A DNA stretch of 64,000 bases, from positions 1 to 64,000 of the forward strand of contig NZ_CANMCP010000001.1 of assembly GCF_947496385.1 (NCBI RefSeq). The letters run 5' to 3'. Position 1 is the stretch's first letter; each line of letters opens with the position of its first letter. The stretch comes from an uncultured Croceicoccus sp. GTDB lineage: Bacteria > Pseudomonadota > Alphaproteobacteria > Sphingomonadales > Sphingomonadaceae. Below the pieces are notes generated by a model, which was given only the letters and a program-made list of their open reading frames with translations, had not been told where the DNA came from and did no database searches. Both the position numbers and the translations under genes were made by a program. Below, piece by piece: positions 7,487 through 17,109 of the stretch.

Positions 7487-10198
7487 CTATCTATTGCTCC
7501 ATTCCTTGACGTCGTCCGCAGCTTCTTCACTCGCGCCCGTGGCGCCTTCCGTCTGGCGATCAAGATAAGATCGCACGGTTCCGATCCTGCCACGACCCTG
7601 TCGGCGCACCCGCTCGACCTCGTCTGAAATCGCTGTTCGATCGGGGCCATCGGGCATAGAGGGACCACCCGCAGAGCCCACTGCCCCTCTTGCGCGTACC
7701 TGCTCAACACTCCCTATCCCGGGGCGGCTGACAGGAGCGAAGTCAGGCAGCGAAAGGTCGGCTTCGATGTCGTCTTGCAGGCGATCAGCATAGCTTTCGA
7801 CAAACCGCGATTGCAGTTGTTGGCCGCGCGCGCTCATCTGGAACTCGATGTCGTCGAAGCGTACCGGCCCGTAATAGTCGCGATTGGCTTCGATCTCGGC
7901 CATGCCCCATTCGCGATAAGCCTGGCTCAGGTTTAGCGTGCCTGCGGCACTGTTGGCCTCGTACCAGCTGGCCTGGTTCTCGAGGCGGCTGGCCATCTCT
8001 TCGGCCCGACGCGCCTCTCGCGTATAGCTCTCGGCTTCGGTCAGCGATCGGTTGAGACCCGACGAGCTGGTCGATACCTGTGATACCGAACTCGAGCTCG
8101 TCTCGCGCAGGAAGCCTTCACGCGTGTTCGACCAGTTGCGACTGTCGGAAAGCTGACGCAGCGTTCCCATGATCCTGCCACGGTCTTCCGAGGCGATCCC
8201 GATATCGCTGTCGGTCCACGACTGATTTCGGCCTCCGCGGACGCCCGCCTGCGCGTTTAGTACTCCGCCTTCGGCCTTTGCTCCGGCTCCTGCTTCGCCG
8301 TTAAGGAACCAAGAAATAGTAATGTCGTCTGACGCGCGCCGGGAAAGGCCAAACTGCTGCTGAAGCGTCCTCGAGGCATTGTCGACTTCGCTGAATGCCG
8401 TGCCGATGCTGTCGTTCGTGCCGACGCCGCTGACTGTGTCGGAGCTCTGACCCTGGCTGTAGGCGTTGCGGATCTCGCTGAACCGGGTGAGCGCAGAGCT
8501 CGTCGATTGCTGGGCGAGGTTGGCATAGGTCTCGCTCTGCGTCCGGCTCTGGCTCGCCATCGTTCCGAGGCGGCCGGTGAAGTCCTGCCCCAGTGTCGGC
8601 GTGAACGGATAGCTTGAATTCGGGACAGCAGCGAACTCTCCATCGGGGAAGCTGGTGGTCTGCGTGCCGCTGTCGCTGAAACCACGCGTCTGTGCCGCGC
8701 CATAGGCAATGTTGGGGGCAAGATTGCCCTGCGCAAATTGGCGGGAAAACACTGTCGAATTGTCGATGTTCGAATTGCCGAGCGAGACATTGCCGGTGCT
8801 CGCTTCGCGCGAGGCTTCCTCGGCTGCGTTCTGGCTCGGGTTGAGATAGCTCGTTGCTTGGCCCGAGATCGCCAGCGCACCGCGCGCCACCCCGCCGGCA
8901 AGGAACGGGATCGAGGCGACAAGATAACCCGCCAAGATGCCGATATCGCTGTTGACGTCGCTCATGCCGGCAAAGGTCGCGAGGCTGAGGCCCGTACTGC
9001 CGCCAGCGGCGGCGACATCGCCTGCACCTTTAAACATCAGGATCATGTGCAGGATGACGAAGAGCGGTCCCCACGCTGCAAGGTAGAAGAAGCCGTTGAC
9101 GTAACCTCTCAATGCAATGGGTCCGGTCCGCGGCATCAGGAACAGCGGAAACAGGACAGGGAACAGCGCGTAGAACACCACTGTCAGCACGACATTGAGG
9201 ATTGGGACCCATTTCATCGCGTTGTGCGCGATCGAGGAATAGGTCCGCTCGGTTTGAATGTCGGCGCGGGTCTGCGCGAAGACGTCAATGCTGCCGGTGC
9301 CGCTCGCCCCTGCAAAGCCGTGCATGGCCTGGTTCATGGCATTGATCGTCAGCACCTGGCGGAAAATGTCGCTCGCGCTGCGCGAGATGCCGGTGAGATA
9401 CTGATAGGCAATCGGGAGGTCGGCCATGAGCTTGGCCTTGGCGAGTGCTTCGGTTTGTCGCGGATAGAGCTGGCGTCCCGCGACAAGCGTCATCTCGTCG
9501 ATAAGGCTCGCCCACTGCCCCGACAGCGCGGTGTAGGCTTCGCGGCAGGTGATGATCGAGGCCGTCACGCTGTCGTCGGCCTGCCGGGTCAGGAATTTCT
9601 GCGCGCGCGCCGCGCTGCCTGGTGCGATCGTCGCCCAGATATCGTCGCTCTCGGACAGCTCCTTCATCGAGTAGCGGCCGAGAAGCAGATCGTAGAACAC
9701 GCATTGCCGGACATGCTCGTCGAAGTTCGCAGCAAACTCCGGATCGGAAATGCGCAGGCTGCGCGTCGATTCAAGCAGCCGCGCGCCATAGATCATGCCG
9801 TTCTTCGAGTAGTTCAGGTCGTCCGGCAGCCCGAAGACGAGCTCGGCCGAGCGGGTCAGATAGTCCCCCGCCTGGCTGGTGAAGCTTGCCATCAGGGCCA
9901 GTCCGAGCGGGACATTGGCCACCGTTGCCGGTGCAAGGCTGGGATTGACCCGGTCGGTCACATGGACGTCCATGCGCGGCACCATCAGGCACATGTAAAT
10001 GAGCGTCGCACCGAGGAACCAGTTGAGCCATGCGCGCCAGTCCTGGTTGAACGCGACCACGATGACCGCAAGCACCATCCCCATCACCAGCGCGACCTGA
10101 ATGAGGCTCTTGTAGCCGCCGGCACCGGTCCAGGCGGCAACGGCGTTGAGGACATTGACGATGTACTCGCCGCCGCCGACCGTGAAAATCTCGACCAT
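7487..10198 (-). CDS. traG: F-type conjugal transfer protein TraG
   Basis: TraG of F-type systems is a large inner-membrane protein whose N-terminal part is needed for pilus assembly and whose C-terminal part acts in mating-pair stabilisation. The 903-aa protein has several N-terminal hydrophobic segments (for example about 20-60 and 330-470) followed by a long hydrophilic, Ser/Gln/Asn-rich C-terminal domain with charged helices, the family's usual layout. It starts at ATG 10198, twelve bases after traH, and is the last gene of the tra operon. It is close in length to F TraG (about 940 aa). Confidence 0.9.
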   Translation of the reverse strand: MVEIFTVGGGEYIVNVLNAVAAWTGAGGYKSLIQVALVMGMVLAVIVVAFNQDWRAWLNWFLGATLIYMCLMVPRMDVHVTDRVNPSLAPATVANVPLGLALMASFTSQAGDYLTRSAELVFGLPDDLNYSKNGMIYGARLLESTRSLRISDPEFAANFDEHVRQCVFYDLLLGRYSMKELSESDDIWATIAPGSAARAQKFLTRQADDSVTASIITCREAYTALSGQWASLIDEMTLVAGRQLYPRQTEALAKAKLMADLPIAYQYLTGISRSASDIFRQVLTINAMNQAMHGFAGASGTGSIDVFAQTRADIQTERTYSSIAHNAMKWVPILNVVLTVVFYALFPVLFPLFLMPRTGPIALRGYVNGFFYLAAWGPLFVILHMILMFKGAGDVAAAGGSTGLSLATFAGMSDVNSDIGILAGYLVASIPFLAGGVARGALAISGQATSYLNPSQNAAEEASREASTGNVSLGNSNIDNSTVFSRQFAQGNLAPNIAYGAAQTRGFSDSGTQTTSFPDGEFAAVPNSSYPFTPTLGQDFTGRLGTMASQSRTQSETYANLAQQSTSSALTRFSEIRNAYSQGQSSDTVSGVGTNDSIGTAFSEVDNASRTLQQQFGLSRRASDDITISWFLNGEAGAGAKAEGGVLNAQAGVRGGRNQSWTDSDIGIASEDRGRIMGTLRQLSDSRNWSNTREGFLRETSSSSVSQVSTSSSGLNRSLTEAESYTREARRAEEMASRLENQASWYEANSAAGTLNLSQAYREWGMAEIEANRDYYGPVRFDDIEFQMSARGQQLQSRFVESYADRLQDDIEADLSLPDFAPVSRPGIGSVEQVRARGAVGSAGGPSMPDGPDRTAISDEVERVRRQGRGRIGTVRSYLDRQTEGATGASEEAADDVKEWSNR

Positions 10199-10210
10199 AC
10201 TGCCTGACCC

Positions 10211-11647
10211 TTATGGAACGATGGAGCGGGACTGCATCCCGCGCGACCAGTCGAGCGCGGCGGCCATCGACGGCGACATCGAGGCAGCGAGCATGTTCTC
10301 GATCATCGCGGTCTTCTCGATGATCTGCATGATCGCGGAGACCCGCGCCTGTCCGGTCGCTTGCCTCTGGGCGAGGCTCGATCGCACCTCGGCGACCTGA
10401 GCGCGCCAGATAGCGAGCTTGGCTTCATCGGCCGCGATGAAACTCGCCATCGAGCGTCCGGCCTCGGCGGTGATGCGTTCGAGGATGGCATAGAGAAGAT
10501 CGATGCTGGCGATCTCGGCCAGCGTGTCGCGGTCGTCGGTGGCCATCCCACGTCCATAGGCGGCCTGCACGGTAAGGATTTTGTAGAGCGGCACCGATGC
10601 CACCTGGAGCAATTCCTTCTCCTCGTCGCCGATCGCGGTGTCGCTGCGGATGGCCTCGACCATGCTGCCGATGAGCCGGGCAACGCGCGGCCGGATGGCC
10701 TTTGCGCTCGAGAGGCTCATCTGCTGGAAGGTGGGGTTGAGGCACTGGTCGGGCTCGTCGCACTGGAACACCCGCACCGACTGGCCTTGCGTCCCGTCGA
10801 GCAGCGCGGTGACGAGCGTTGAAGAGGCATCGCCCGCGAAAGGCACGAATTTGCCGGGCTCGTCGTCGCGGGGCGGCACGTAGATCACCGTGCCGATGAG
10901 CGTCATCGCATACTCGGCAAGATCGCGGTCGAAGGTGCCACCGGGGTTGAAGAAGGCGCTCTGCTTGAGGACATGCCAGGTGTAGTTGCGCGGCACACCG
11001 GGATTGACGTCGGCATAGTCGGCGCCGGCACCCTCGTTGGTCGACGCACGCTGACCGCGCGTACCGCAACCATGCTTGGCAGCGGCATAGTCGGTGAAGA
11101 TGCCTTCGGAATTGCCGATCGCTTCGCAGATTGCCTTGTCGGCGAGATCGCCCTTGGGCCAGACGCCGCCGACCAGCCCCTGCGCCATCTCGCAGGAGTT
11201 GATCGAGAGATTGTTCATGAGCTGCGCCTTCTGGCTGAACTCCTGCATGATCTTCGAGCACTCGGGGCAGACGGTATCAATCGCCAGACTAAAGGCGAAC
11301 CCCACCGCATTGTTCGCGACGGCCTTCAAGAGCGCGACCATCTCGCTCGCGTTGATGAAGGAGAAAGACCCGGCGAAGATATCGATACCGCCGCAACCAG
11401 CGCGGGCACGCGGCAGCTGGAGATTGGCGATGTTGGTCGTCTTTTGCGGGAAGCGCGTCCAGACATTTCCGAGGCTGTAATAGCCCGCCGACTGTCCTTC
11501 GAACGCGCTCGGCCCGGTGACATTGGCCGCAGCGCCCATGTCGTCCATGAAACGGTCCATGCTATCACCGACGTTTGCGGCGACGGGGGACGCGACCATG
11601 CTGGCGGCAGCTATGGTGAGCGCCGCATTGCGGATGCTAGTAATCAT
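10211..11647 (-). CDS. traH: F-type conjugal transfer protein TraH
   Basis: TraH is a periplasmic/outer-membrane associated pilus assembly protein. The 478-aa product has a signal peptide (first about 24 residues, ending SPVAANVG), the typical N-terminal MDDMGAAANVTGPSAF segment, YYSLGNVWTRFP, and paired cysteines (CGGID; VCPECSK) consistent with disulfide-dependent folding. Its start at ATG 11647 overlaps traF by eleven bases. Length and motif order fit the family (F TraH about 458 aa). Confidence 0.92.
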   Translation of the reverse strand: MITSIRNAALTIAAASMVASPVAANVGDSMDRFMDDMGAAANVTGPSAFEGQSAGYYSLGNVWTRFPQKTTNIANLQLPRARAGCGGIDIFAGSFSFINASEMVALLKAVANNAVGFAFSLAIDTVCPECSKIMQEFSQKAQLMNNLSINSCEMAQGLVGGVWPKGDLADKAICEAIGNSEGIFTDYAAAKHGCGTRGQRASTNEGAGADYADVNPGVPRNYTWHVLKQSAFFNPGGTFDRDLAEYAMTLIGTVIYVPPRDDEPGKFVPFAGDASSTLVTALLDGTQGQSVRVFQCDEPDQCLNPTFQQMSLSSAKAIRPRVARLIGSMVEAIRSDTAIGDEEKELLQVASVPLYKILTVQAAYGRGMATDDRDTLAEIASIDLLYAILERITAEAGRSMASFIAADEAKLAIWRAQVAEVRSSLAQRQATGQARVSAIMQIIEKTAMIENMLAASMSPSMAAALDWSRGMQSRSIVP

Positions 11648-12467
11648 GTCCGGCTTCCTTCGAGGTGAGGAGGTAGATGCGATCCTGCAGCTCGTCGGCC
11701 GAGAGCACGCCGTATCCGATCGGGATCGGGCGCCTGGCCACGCTGTCCCACAGCACGAGCGCCGGGGTGATGCCGGGTTCGAGCCCCATGCGCGGCCGCT
11801 GACCGCTTTCGACCTTGTAGTCGGGGAAGTGACGGGACGGTCCGCCGTCGGTCGAGATCGCCCGGACAGTGATATGCCAGCGGTCCGCCACCGAGCGCAC
11901 GATCGGGCTCATCACTTCGCAGGCGCCGCAGGTCTGGGCGAAGAAGTAGAACAGTCCATAGCGTTCTGAGAGCCTGGCCATCACCGCATCGCGGTCGGCA
12001 GCGCGCGCGTCCTGCCATTGCTTCTTGGCGAGCGCGCCGACCGGTCGTTCGAGCGTGTAGTCGAGCTCGGGATCCTGCCAGATCGCGCGCTGCCAGACAT
12101 CGGAGAACATCGACGCCCGGTCGAGCTGGGCACGCTGGAAGCGGATATAGGCGGTGACGTTTTCCGGCGTCGGATAGAGAATCGCGCGCGCCTTGAGTTC
12201 GCGCAGTTCCCCCGTGACCGCGTCGAGTTCTTGCGTGGCGGTTACCTGGGCCGGTGGCTGCGCCATCTGCGGGTCGGCTTTCGGCTCCGGCCTGACGCAG
12301 TAGAACCAGTAGCCGAGCCTGCGCTGCTCGCAGTAGAGGCTGTCTGCCGACGCGGCTGGCTCTGCCTGGCGCGCGTCCTGGGCAACTGCCCAAACGGGAA
12401 GCAGTGCAGCGAGACACATGGCCAATACTGTGAGGGACAGCATCGGCAGTGATTGGCGGCGCGTCAT
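11637..12467 (-). CDS. traF: TraF, thioredoxin-fold pilus assembly protein
   Basis: This 276-aa protein is exported by a signal peptide (MTRRQS, a hydrophobic stretch, then WAVAQDA). It has the F-type TraF thioredoxin-like domain near the C-terminus with an intact CGAC active site (C180-C183, in FFAQTCGACEVM). The F-plasmid TraF lacks this CXXC, so this version may be redox-active and help fold cysteine-rich TraN, TraU and TraH together with DsbC. I used ATG 12467, which overlaps the traN stop as ATGA; a longer frame reaching 12791 lies wholly within traN and lacks a signal peptide at its start. Confidence 0.9.
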   Translation of the reverse strand: MTRRQSLPMLSLTVLAMCLAALLPVWAVAQDARQAEPAASADSLYCEQRRLGYWFYCVRPEPKADPQMAQPPAQVTATQELDAVTGELRELKARAILYPTPENVTAYIRFQRAQLDRASMFSDVWQRAIWQDPELDYTLERPVGALAKKQWQDARAADRDAVMARLSERYGLFYFFAQTCGACEVMSPIVRSVADRWHITVRAISTDGGPSRHFPDYKVESGQRPRMGLEPGITPALVLWDSVARRPIPIGYGVLSADELQDRIYLLTSKEAGHDY

Positions 12468-14197
12468 TGACCACTCCTTGCGTAATAGTCTTCGATTTTC
12501 TGCTGGATGAGGATGCTGGTCTCGAGCTCGTCGGGGAGCCGCGCAGCCTCGGTGAACTCGGCATAGACCTCGCTGAAATCCATCTGGCTGAGGTCGAGCC
12601 GGGCGAACTCGTCGAGAGTGAAACCCTCGCACTGTTCTTCCTTGGGCTTGCCCCACGGCTTGGGCAGCTGGCGGCGGCCCTGTTCCTGCAGGATTCGCGA
12701 GAGCTTGCTCTCGAAGCAGCAGTAGACCTTCTTCTTGGTCAGGCAGACGCCGAGGAACTTGTCCGAACAATAGGTCCCCACATAAGCGCAAAGCCCTTGC
12801 GCATCGCGTTCGTGGAGCAGCACTTCCTCGCGGCTGCAGCCGAGCGCGACCAGCAGGCTGATCCCGGGGATGAGCGGGAAGCCCTTGCCCTTGCAGCAGT
12901 TGAGCACCCCAAAAACCTTGGAGGAGCAGGTGTTGCGCGTGCCGCGGAACAGCGTCAGCGTTTCAGGATCGAACTGGCCGCGGGCCTCCTCCATCGCGTG
13001 GAGCGCGGTGACGGCATCCTTGAACTCGTCGTTCGCGGTGCGCTCGATCGTCTCGCAGCTGCCGTCGATGCAATAGACATCGCCGTCGCAGACATATTGC
13101 GTGCCTCCGCTATCGCCGGCTGGAAGCGGGCACTCGTAAACGCGCTCACTGGTCGAGCATGGCGTGTCGTCGGTGAGGCAATCCTCGCGCAGGAAACGGC
13201 AGCTCCCGTTCGCTTCGAGTTCGCTGCAGTCGTTCCCGGCTGTCCGGCGGGCGCAGCTGTAGCTGCGCTGCCAGGCCCAGCAGCTTTGCGTGACCTCGAC
13301 ACCGTCAATGATACGGGTCTGTGGAGTGCTGTCGGTGCAGGTCTCGGCATCAAGCGTGCATTCGCCATTGTCGAGGAAGGACGAGCACTGGCTCTCGTTG
13401 CGCGTCGTGGTGACGACGTTCTCGCTGGTCACGGTGTAGGGGGTGGCACCCGGCACCGGCTCGCTGCAGCTGACCAGGTCGACGCGCAGCGTTCCGTAGC
13501 AGCCCCAGTAATAGCCCGAATAATAGTCGTAGCCGCACGGGATATCCCAGGACTGGACTACGCGGCACTGCGGTCCCTGGTAGTGATTGCAGGCATAGGG
13601 GCTCGTCGGATCGACCCCGGTCCCGGCGATGCAATAGTAGCCGTAGACATCACGGGCCTCGACCCTGGTATCGAGCGTGACCTGGCAGGTGCCTGTCTCG
13701 CGTGTTGCCGTAACGCCGGTGTTGCAGGTGGCGGTATAGGTGCCCGCACTTGCCGATCCCGGCGGCAGCGGCACGCAGGCACCTTGGTTGCCGGTAACCG
13801 TCATGCCGCTGGTGTAATCGAGCGGGGTCTCGTTGATGGTCCGGCTTCGCGCGAGCATATCCGCGATTTCGTCCGGGTCGAACTGCGCGCGCGAATCCAT
13901 GCTGTCGCGAATGGTCCGCATCGGCGTGCTGGTCGTCGCGGCACTGCGTCCGCGGGCCTCGATCTGGTCGGGATCACGCGCAAGACCCTGCAGGTCGCGC
14001 GTAGCCTGCGGATCGAAATTGGGAACGCGCGCCGCGTCAGGATTGGTCGTTGCGGCATCGCGCGCCTCGCCCAGCAGCTCGGTGGCAAAGTCCTTCCCGT
14101 CAGCTCTTGCCGCATCGCGGGTCTGAGCGTGAATGGAAGCCGCGCCTGTGAGGGCGACGAGTGCGGCAAGAAGATTGGCGAGGGTTCTGCCGGTCAT
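12464..14197 (-). CDS. traN: TraN, cysteine-rich mating-pair stabilisation protein
   Basis: TraN is the outer-membrane adhesin that stabilises mating pairs. The product (about 577 aa) begins with a signal peptide (MTGRTLANLLAALVALTGAA) ending near HAQ. It is extremely cysteine-rich in the middle and C-terminal region (for example CNHYQGPQC, CDGDVYCIDGSC, CCKGKG, CGYDYYSGYYWGCYG), as expected for this family. The chosen ATG 14197 overlaps trbC by four bases. Many disulfides fit the presence of DsbC and a CXXC-containing TraF in the same operon. Confidence 0.9.
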   Translation of the reverse strand: MTGRTLANLLAALVALTGAASIHAQTRDAARADGKDFATELLGEARDAATTNPDAARVPNFDPQATRDLQGLARDPDQIEARGRSAATTSTPMRTIRDSMDSRAQFDPDEIADMLARSRTINETPLDYTSGMTVTGNQGACVPLPPGSASAGTYTATCNTGVTATRETGTCQVTLDTRVEARDVYGYYCIAGTGVDPTSPYACNHYQGPQCRVVQSWDIPCGYDYYSGYYWGCYGTLRVDLVSCSEPVPGATPYTVTSENVVTTTRNESQCSSFLDNGECTLDAETCTDSTPQTRIIDGVEVTQSCWAWQRSYSCARRTAGNDCSELEANGSCRFLREDCLTDDTPCSTSERVYECPLPAGDSGGTQYVCDGDVYCIDGSCETIERTANDEFKDAVTALHAMEEARGQFDPETLTLFRGTRNTCSSKVFGVLNCCKGKGFPLIPGISLLVALGCSREEVLLHERDAQGLCAYVGTYCSDKFLGVCLTKKKVYCCFESKLSRILQEQGRRQLPKPWGKPKEEQCEGFTLDEFARLDLSQMDFSEVYAEFTEAARLPDELETSILIQQKIEDYYARSGQ

Positions 14198-14946
14198 GGC
14201 CGTTCCTCCCTGGAGAGCTGGCGTAAATGGAGGCGGGCAAGCTCGGCGCCCGGACCCTTGCCAGATGCAAAGGTCTCGAGGACTTCGCCCACGCTGATGT
14301 TGCCGGCGATGCGGTCGTGCGGCGGCACCTCGCTGGTGCAATCGAACCCGTCGCAGGGACTGAACTCGGCGCTCAGCATGACGAAGCTCGGTGCGGCCTC
14401 GATGTTGAAGGCGCGGAACAGCCTTGGATCGATGCCCAGCGAACCGGCCGCGTCGCGGCTGCTCCAGATAGCGGCGAGCCGCTTCTTGAACGCCTCGCTG
14501 TTTCCTTGCGGGAAACCGCGCAGCACGGTGACGCCTCCCGCCCTGGTCATGTCGTGGACCAGTGCCTTCAGCGCCTCGGGCGGCATAGACAGGCTGGCAA
14601 AGGCAATGAAGCGTGGAGTTCCCCCGAGCGATGCCTTCTCGGCGGCGGCTTGCCCCGCGATCATCGCGTCGAAGTCGAGGACGGCGTCGGTCTCGATTGC
14701 CTCGATGGTGTCCGCATAGGCTGCGCGATTGGCCTGCGCTTGCGCCTGGATAGCCTGTGCATCCTCGGTCAGTGCCTCGGCGCGCTGGCGGACATTGGTA
14801 CTGAGCGCCTGCGCATCATCGGCGTGTTCGGCCGCGCGCTCGCGGATCGCTTCGAGGTCGATGCCTTCGGGCGCGCTCTGGGCGAGAGCGAGGCCACCGA
14901 GGGTGACGGCAAGGCCGACGGGCAAAAGGAGGAGATGTTTGTTCAT
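14194..14946 (-). CDS. trbC: TrbC, F-type pilus assembly protein
   Basis: The 250-aa product has a signal peptide (MNKHLLLLPVGLAVTLGGLA), a charged helical/coiled-coil stretch (about 25-95) and a C-terminal F-type TrbC domain with FIAFASLSMPPEALKAL and TRAGGVTVLRGFPQG. TrbC is a periplasmic protein needed for pilus assembly in F. It starts at ATG 14946, overlapping traU by four bases; the much longer open frame upstream to 15738 runs antiparallel-phase through traU and is rejected. Confidence 0.88.
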   Translation of the reverse strand: MNKHLLLLPVGLAVTLGGLALAQSAPEGIDLEAIRERAAEHADDAQALSTNVRQRAEALTEDAQAIQAQAQANRAAYADTIEAIETDAVLDFDAMIAGQAAAEKASLGGTPRFIAFASLSMPPEALKALVHDMTRAGGVTVLRGFPQGNSEAFKKRLAAIWSSRDAAGSLGIDPRLFRAFNIEAAPSFVMLSAEFSPCDGFDCTSEVPPHDRIAGNISVGEVLETFASGKGPGAELARLHLRQLSREERP

Positions 14947-15956
14947 AGCGCGCAACAGTTCCGCTTGCGCCAGACGAGGTATCCCATGTCTTCGCCGATG
15001 GCGGGGATGACCTGTCCGGCCGATTGAAAGGTGGTGGAGGCGCCGATGGGCGGGCAGGCGTAACGGCCCGAGGTCGCCGGGTTGGGGTTGGTGGCCTGGA
15101 AGCGATATTGCTGCTTGCGCATCACCGGCATCAGATATTTGCCGCACAGGCCCTTGGATCCCATCGTCCCCCACGAGACGAGTTCGCGGTGGAGCTTGTA
15201 GGCAAAGCGCGAGAGCACGAGGCGCGAGGCCTGGACGTGCCCGATTGAGGCCGAGACATTGCCGTTCATCGGATACATCGACCCCTGGCAGCCCGCGCAC
15301 CAGAACATCTCGTCGATCGGCAGCTTCGCGGTCGAGGCGACGCAGTCGGCCGCACAGGCGGCGAGCGCCAGCGGGTTGGCGAAGAGCACGGCCTCGGGGT
15401 TGATGATCGCCGTAAGCTCGGAATCCTGCCACAGCGGATCGATCTCGGAGATATAGAGAATGTCGATCGAGCCCGATTCCAGGCACAGGAAATCGGCGAC
15501 GATCTCCATCCAGTAGATTAGCGGATAGGCATACCAGTGGACGTGCCAGCTCGAATAATACTGGCTCGCGCCGCCCACTGCCGATGGACCCGAAATCGAG
15601 CGAAAGCCGATATCGAAACCCGGATCGAGTTTCATGCCGCCGAGGTTCACGAAGCACCACGGCTTCATGCTGACATCGGCAAGCCGCACCGGTTCCCAGA
15701 AGCCCATCGCAATCCCGGGCCTCAGGCCGCACAGGCACACTGGCAGATCGGGGTTATCGGGATCGGGCCGGCTCGACGGCCAGATGTCCAGCCCGCCGAT
15801 CGAGATCGGGAACAGGCAAGACCAGCAGATGTCGGTGATCGGGTTGACGAAGCTGCCGGTGCAGCGACCGGGGCCGGCATCGGCCATGGCGGGCGTTGCG
15901 GTGGCGAAACCAAGAATGGCGGCCAGCACGAGCGCCAGCTTTCGTAGGCGTGTCAT
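14943..15956 (-). CDS. traU: TraU, F-type conjugal transfer protein
   Basis: TraU is a periplasmic protein important for DNA transfer. The 337-aa product has a signal peptide ending ATPAMADA, then GSFVNPITDICWSCLFPISIGG, the strongest family hallmark, and many cysteines (CLCGL, CAACAADC, CAGCQGSMYPMNG, LRKRNCC at the end). Length equals F TraU (330 aa). It starts at ATG 15956, overlapping traW as ATGA. Confidence 0.93.
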   Translation of the reverse strand: MTRLRKLALVLAAILGFATATPAMADAGPGRCTGSFVNPITDICWSCLFPISIGGLDIWPSSRPDPDNPDLPVCLCGLRPGIAMGFWEPVRLADVSMKPWCFVNLGGMKLDPGFDIGFRSISGPSAVGGASQYYSSWHVHWYAYPLIYWMEIVADFLCLESGSIDILYISEIDPLWQDSELTAIINPEAVLFANPLALAACAADCVASTAKLPIDEMFWCAGCQGSMYPMNGNVSASIGHVQASRLVLSRFAYKLHRELVSWGTMGSKGLCGKYLMPVMRKQQYRFQATNPNPATSGRYACPPIGASTTFQSAGQVIPAIGEDMGYLVWRKRNCCAL

Positions 15957-16591
15957 TGGGCTGTCCTCCTTTTCGGTGGCAGCGCGATTTCGCTAATCTC
16001 GAGCACGCGGCCCTGCTGGCGCACGCGTGCGGGCACCGACCTGATCCCGAACCTATCCGTGAGCTTGCCACCCTGGTCGAAATAGAAGCGGCGCTGGCGG
16101 GCCTTCATCAGCTCGAGCGGCGCGCCCTTCACCAGGATCAGCTTGGCATCGGCGTCCTGCTTGAGCGCCCAGGCGAGCTGGTCGGGATCGTCGCTGTCGA
16201 GGAACAGGAGATCAGCGCGAAGGCCGACGCTGTCGAGCGGATTGACCCTCGTGCCAGCGGCATGGATCAGCTCGCCTTTTGCCCCGCGGATATCGGCAGC
16301 GAGCGTAATCGTCGGATCGAAGTGCCAGCGCCGCGCTTCGCTGGCCCGGACGATCCCGGCGACAGGATCGGGCCGGCCCACCCGCGCGATCGTGCGGCGC
16401 TTCAGGTCTTCATTGAGCCGCGCGGTTTCGCCCGAACGTTCCATCTGCGTCAGGCGCGAATGGATCTGTTCGAGGAGGTCGCGCTCGATCACGGGAAACA
16501 CCGTGCCGCGCTGGCCATAGTCGCGCGCCAGCACCTCGGCAGGGCAGAGCAGGACTGCAAGTAGCGCTGCAGGGAGGATGAGCTTGCTCAC
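15953..16591 (-). CDS. traW: TraW, F-type conjugal transfer protein
   Basis: TraW is a periplasmic protein required for F-pilus assembly. The 212-aa product begins at GTG 16591 (overlap GTGA with the peptidase gene) with a signal peptide (MSKLILPAALLAVLLCPAEVLA). It shows the typical YGQRGTVFPVIERDLLEQI start of the mature protein and later LFLDSDDPDQLAWALKQ and FYFDQGGKLTDRFGIRSVPARV. Length matches the family. Confidence 0.92.
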   Translation of the reverse strand: MSKLILPAALLAVLLCPAEVLARDYGQRGTVFPVIERDLLEQIHSRLTQMERSGETARLNEDLKRRTIARVGRPDPVAGIVRASEARRWHFDPTITLAADIRGAKGELIHAAGTRVNPLDSVGLRADLLFLDSDDPDQLAWALKQDADAKLILVKGAPLELMKARQRRFYFDQGGKLTDRFGIRSVPARVRQQGRVLEISEIALPPKRRTAQ

Positions 16592-17109
16592 AGGATCGCC
16601 CTCCCGCTGCCGAGGATCTGGCCGCGGCAGACGAAACCGATCTCGGCGTAGCGGCTGTCGAGGCCGCGGGGATGGCTGGTCCCGGTGTAGAAGCAGCCGT
16701 CAGGGATCGGGCCTTCGGGGCCTTTGTGTAGCGCAATGCCGAGACGGGTCTCATCGAGCCGCGCGGCGATCTTGCGACCGTTGATGAAGACCTCGTGGCC
16801 ACGGTGGCTTACGACATCGCCCGGCACGCCGAGCACCCGCTTGCCGAAGAGCTGCGCGCCTTTTCCGAAATGCACTTCAACGAGTCTGCTTGCCGGCGGC
16901 TCGAAGAAGATCAGGCTGCCGCGCTCGATCCGCGCGTGCTTGTCGAGCCAGAAAGCCCAGTTGGGCAGGCTCGGGCTGGCATTGATGAGGAAGGCATGGT
17001 CTTTCGCGAAGGCGTCGACCGCGCCCCATCCGAGGGGCAGCAGCACCAGTCCGGTCAGGACGAGCGGCCGTTTCATCGTGCGGACAAGACGAGAGGCAAA
17101 GTGCGTCAC
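16588..17109 (-). CDS. TraF/TrhF-type S26 signal peptidase (conjugative pilin processing)
   Basis: The 173-aa product has an N-terminal hydrophobic segment and the S26 serine-lysine dyad: S47 in NASPSLPNWAFW and K90 in GKRVLGVPGDVV, followed by the C-terminal box HPRGLDSRYAEIGFV. RP4 TraF and the TrhF/S26 peptidases of R27- and SXT-like F-type systems mature, and in some systems cyclise, the pilin. It takes the place of F TraQ/TraX, which are absent. GTG 17109 overlaps trbI; an internal ATG at residue 12 is another possible start. It should not be confused with the thioredoxin-like TraF of the same operon. Confidence 0.88.
   Translation of the reverse strand: MTHFASRLVRTMKRPLVLTGLVLLPLGWGAVDAFAKDHAFLINASPSLPNWAFWLDKHARIERGSLIFFEPPASRLVEVHFGKGAQLFGKRVLGVPGDVVSHRGHEVFINGRKIAARLDETRLGIALHKGPEGPIPDGCFYTGTSHPRGLDSRYAEIGFVCRGQILGSGRAIL

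Noticed and set aside
11637-12791. 384-aa version of traF with upstream start
   Set aside because: Extension lies inside traN and would put the real signal peptide in the middle of the protein; ATG 12467 has the ATGA overlap.
12449-14719. 756-aa plus-strand open frame
   Set aside because: Antisense mirror of traN/trbC caused by high GC content; no domain or signal seen, and the minus-strand genes have strong signatures.
14194-15738. 514-aa version of trbC
   Set aside because: Extension overlaps traU in a different frame; signal peptide starts at 14946.
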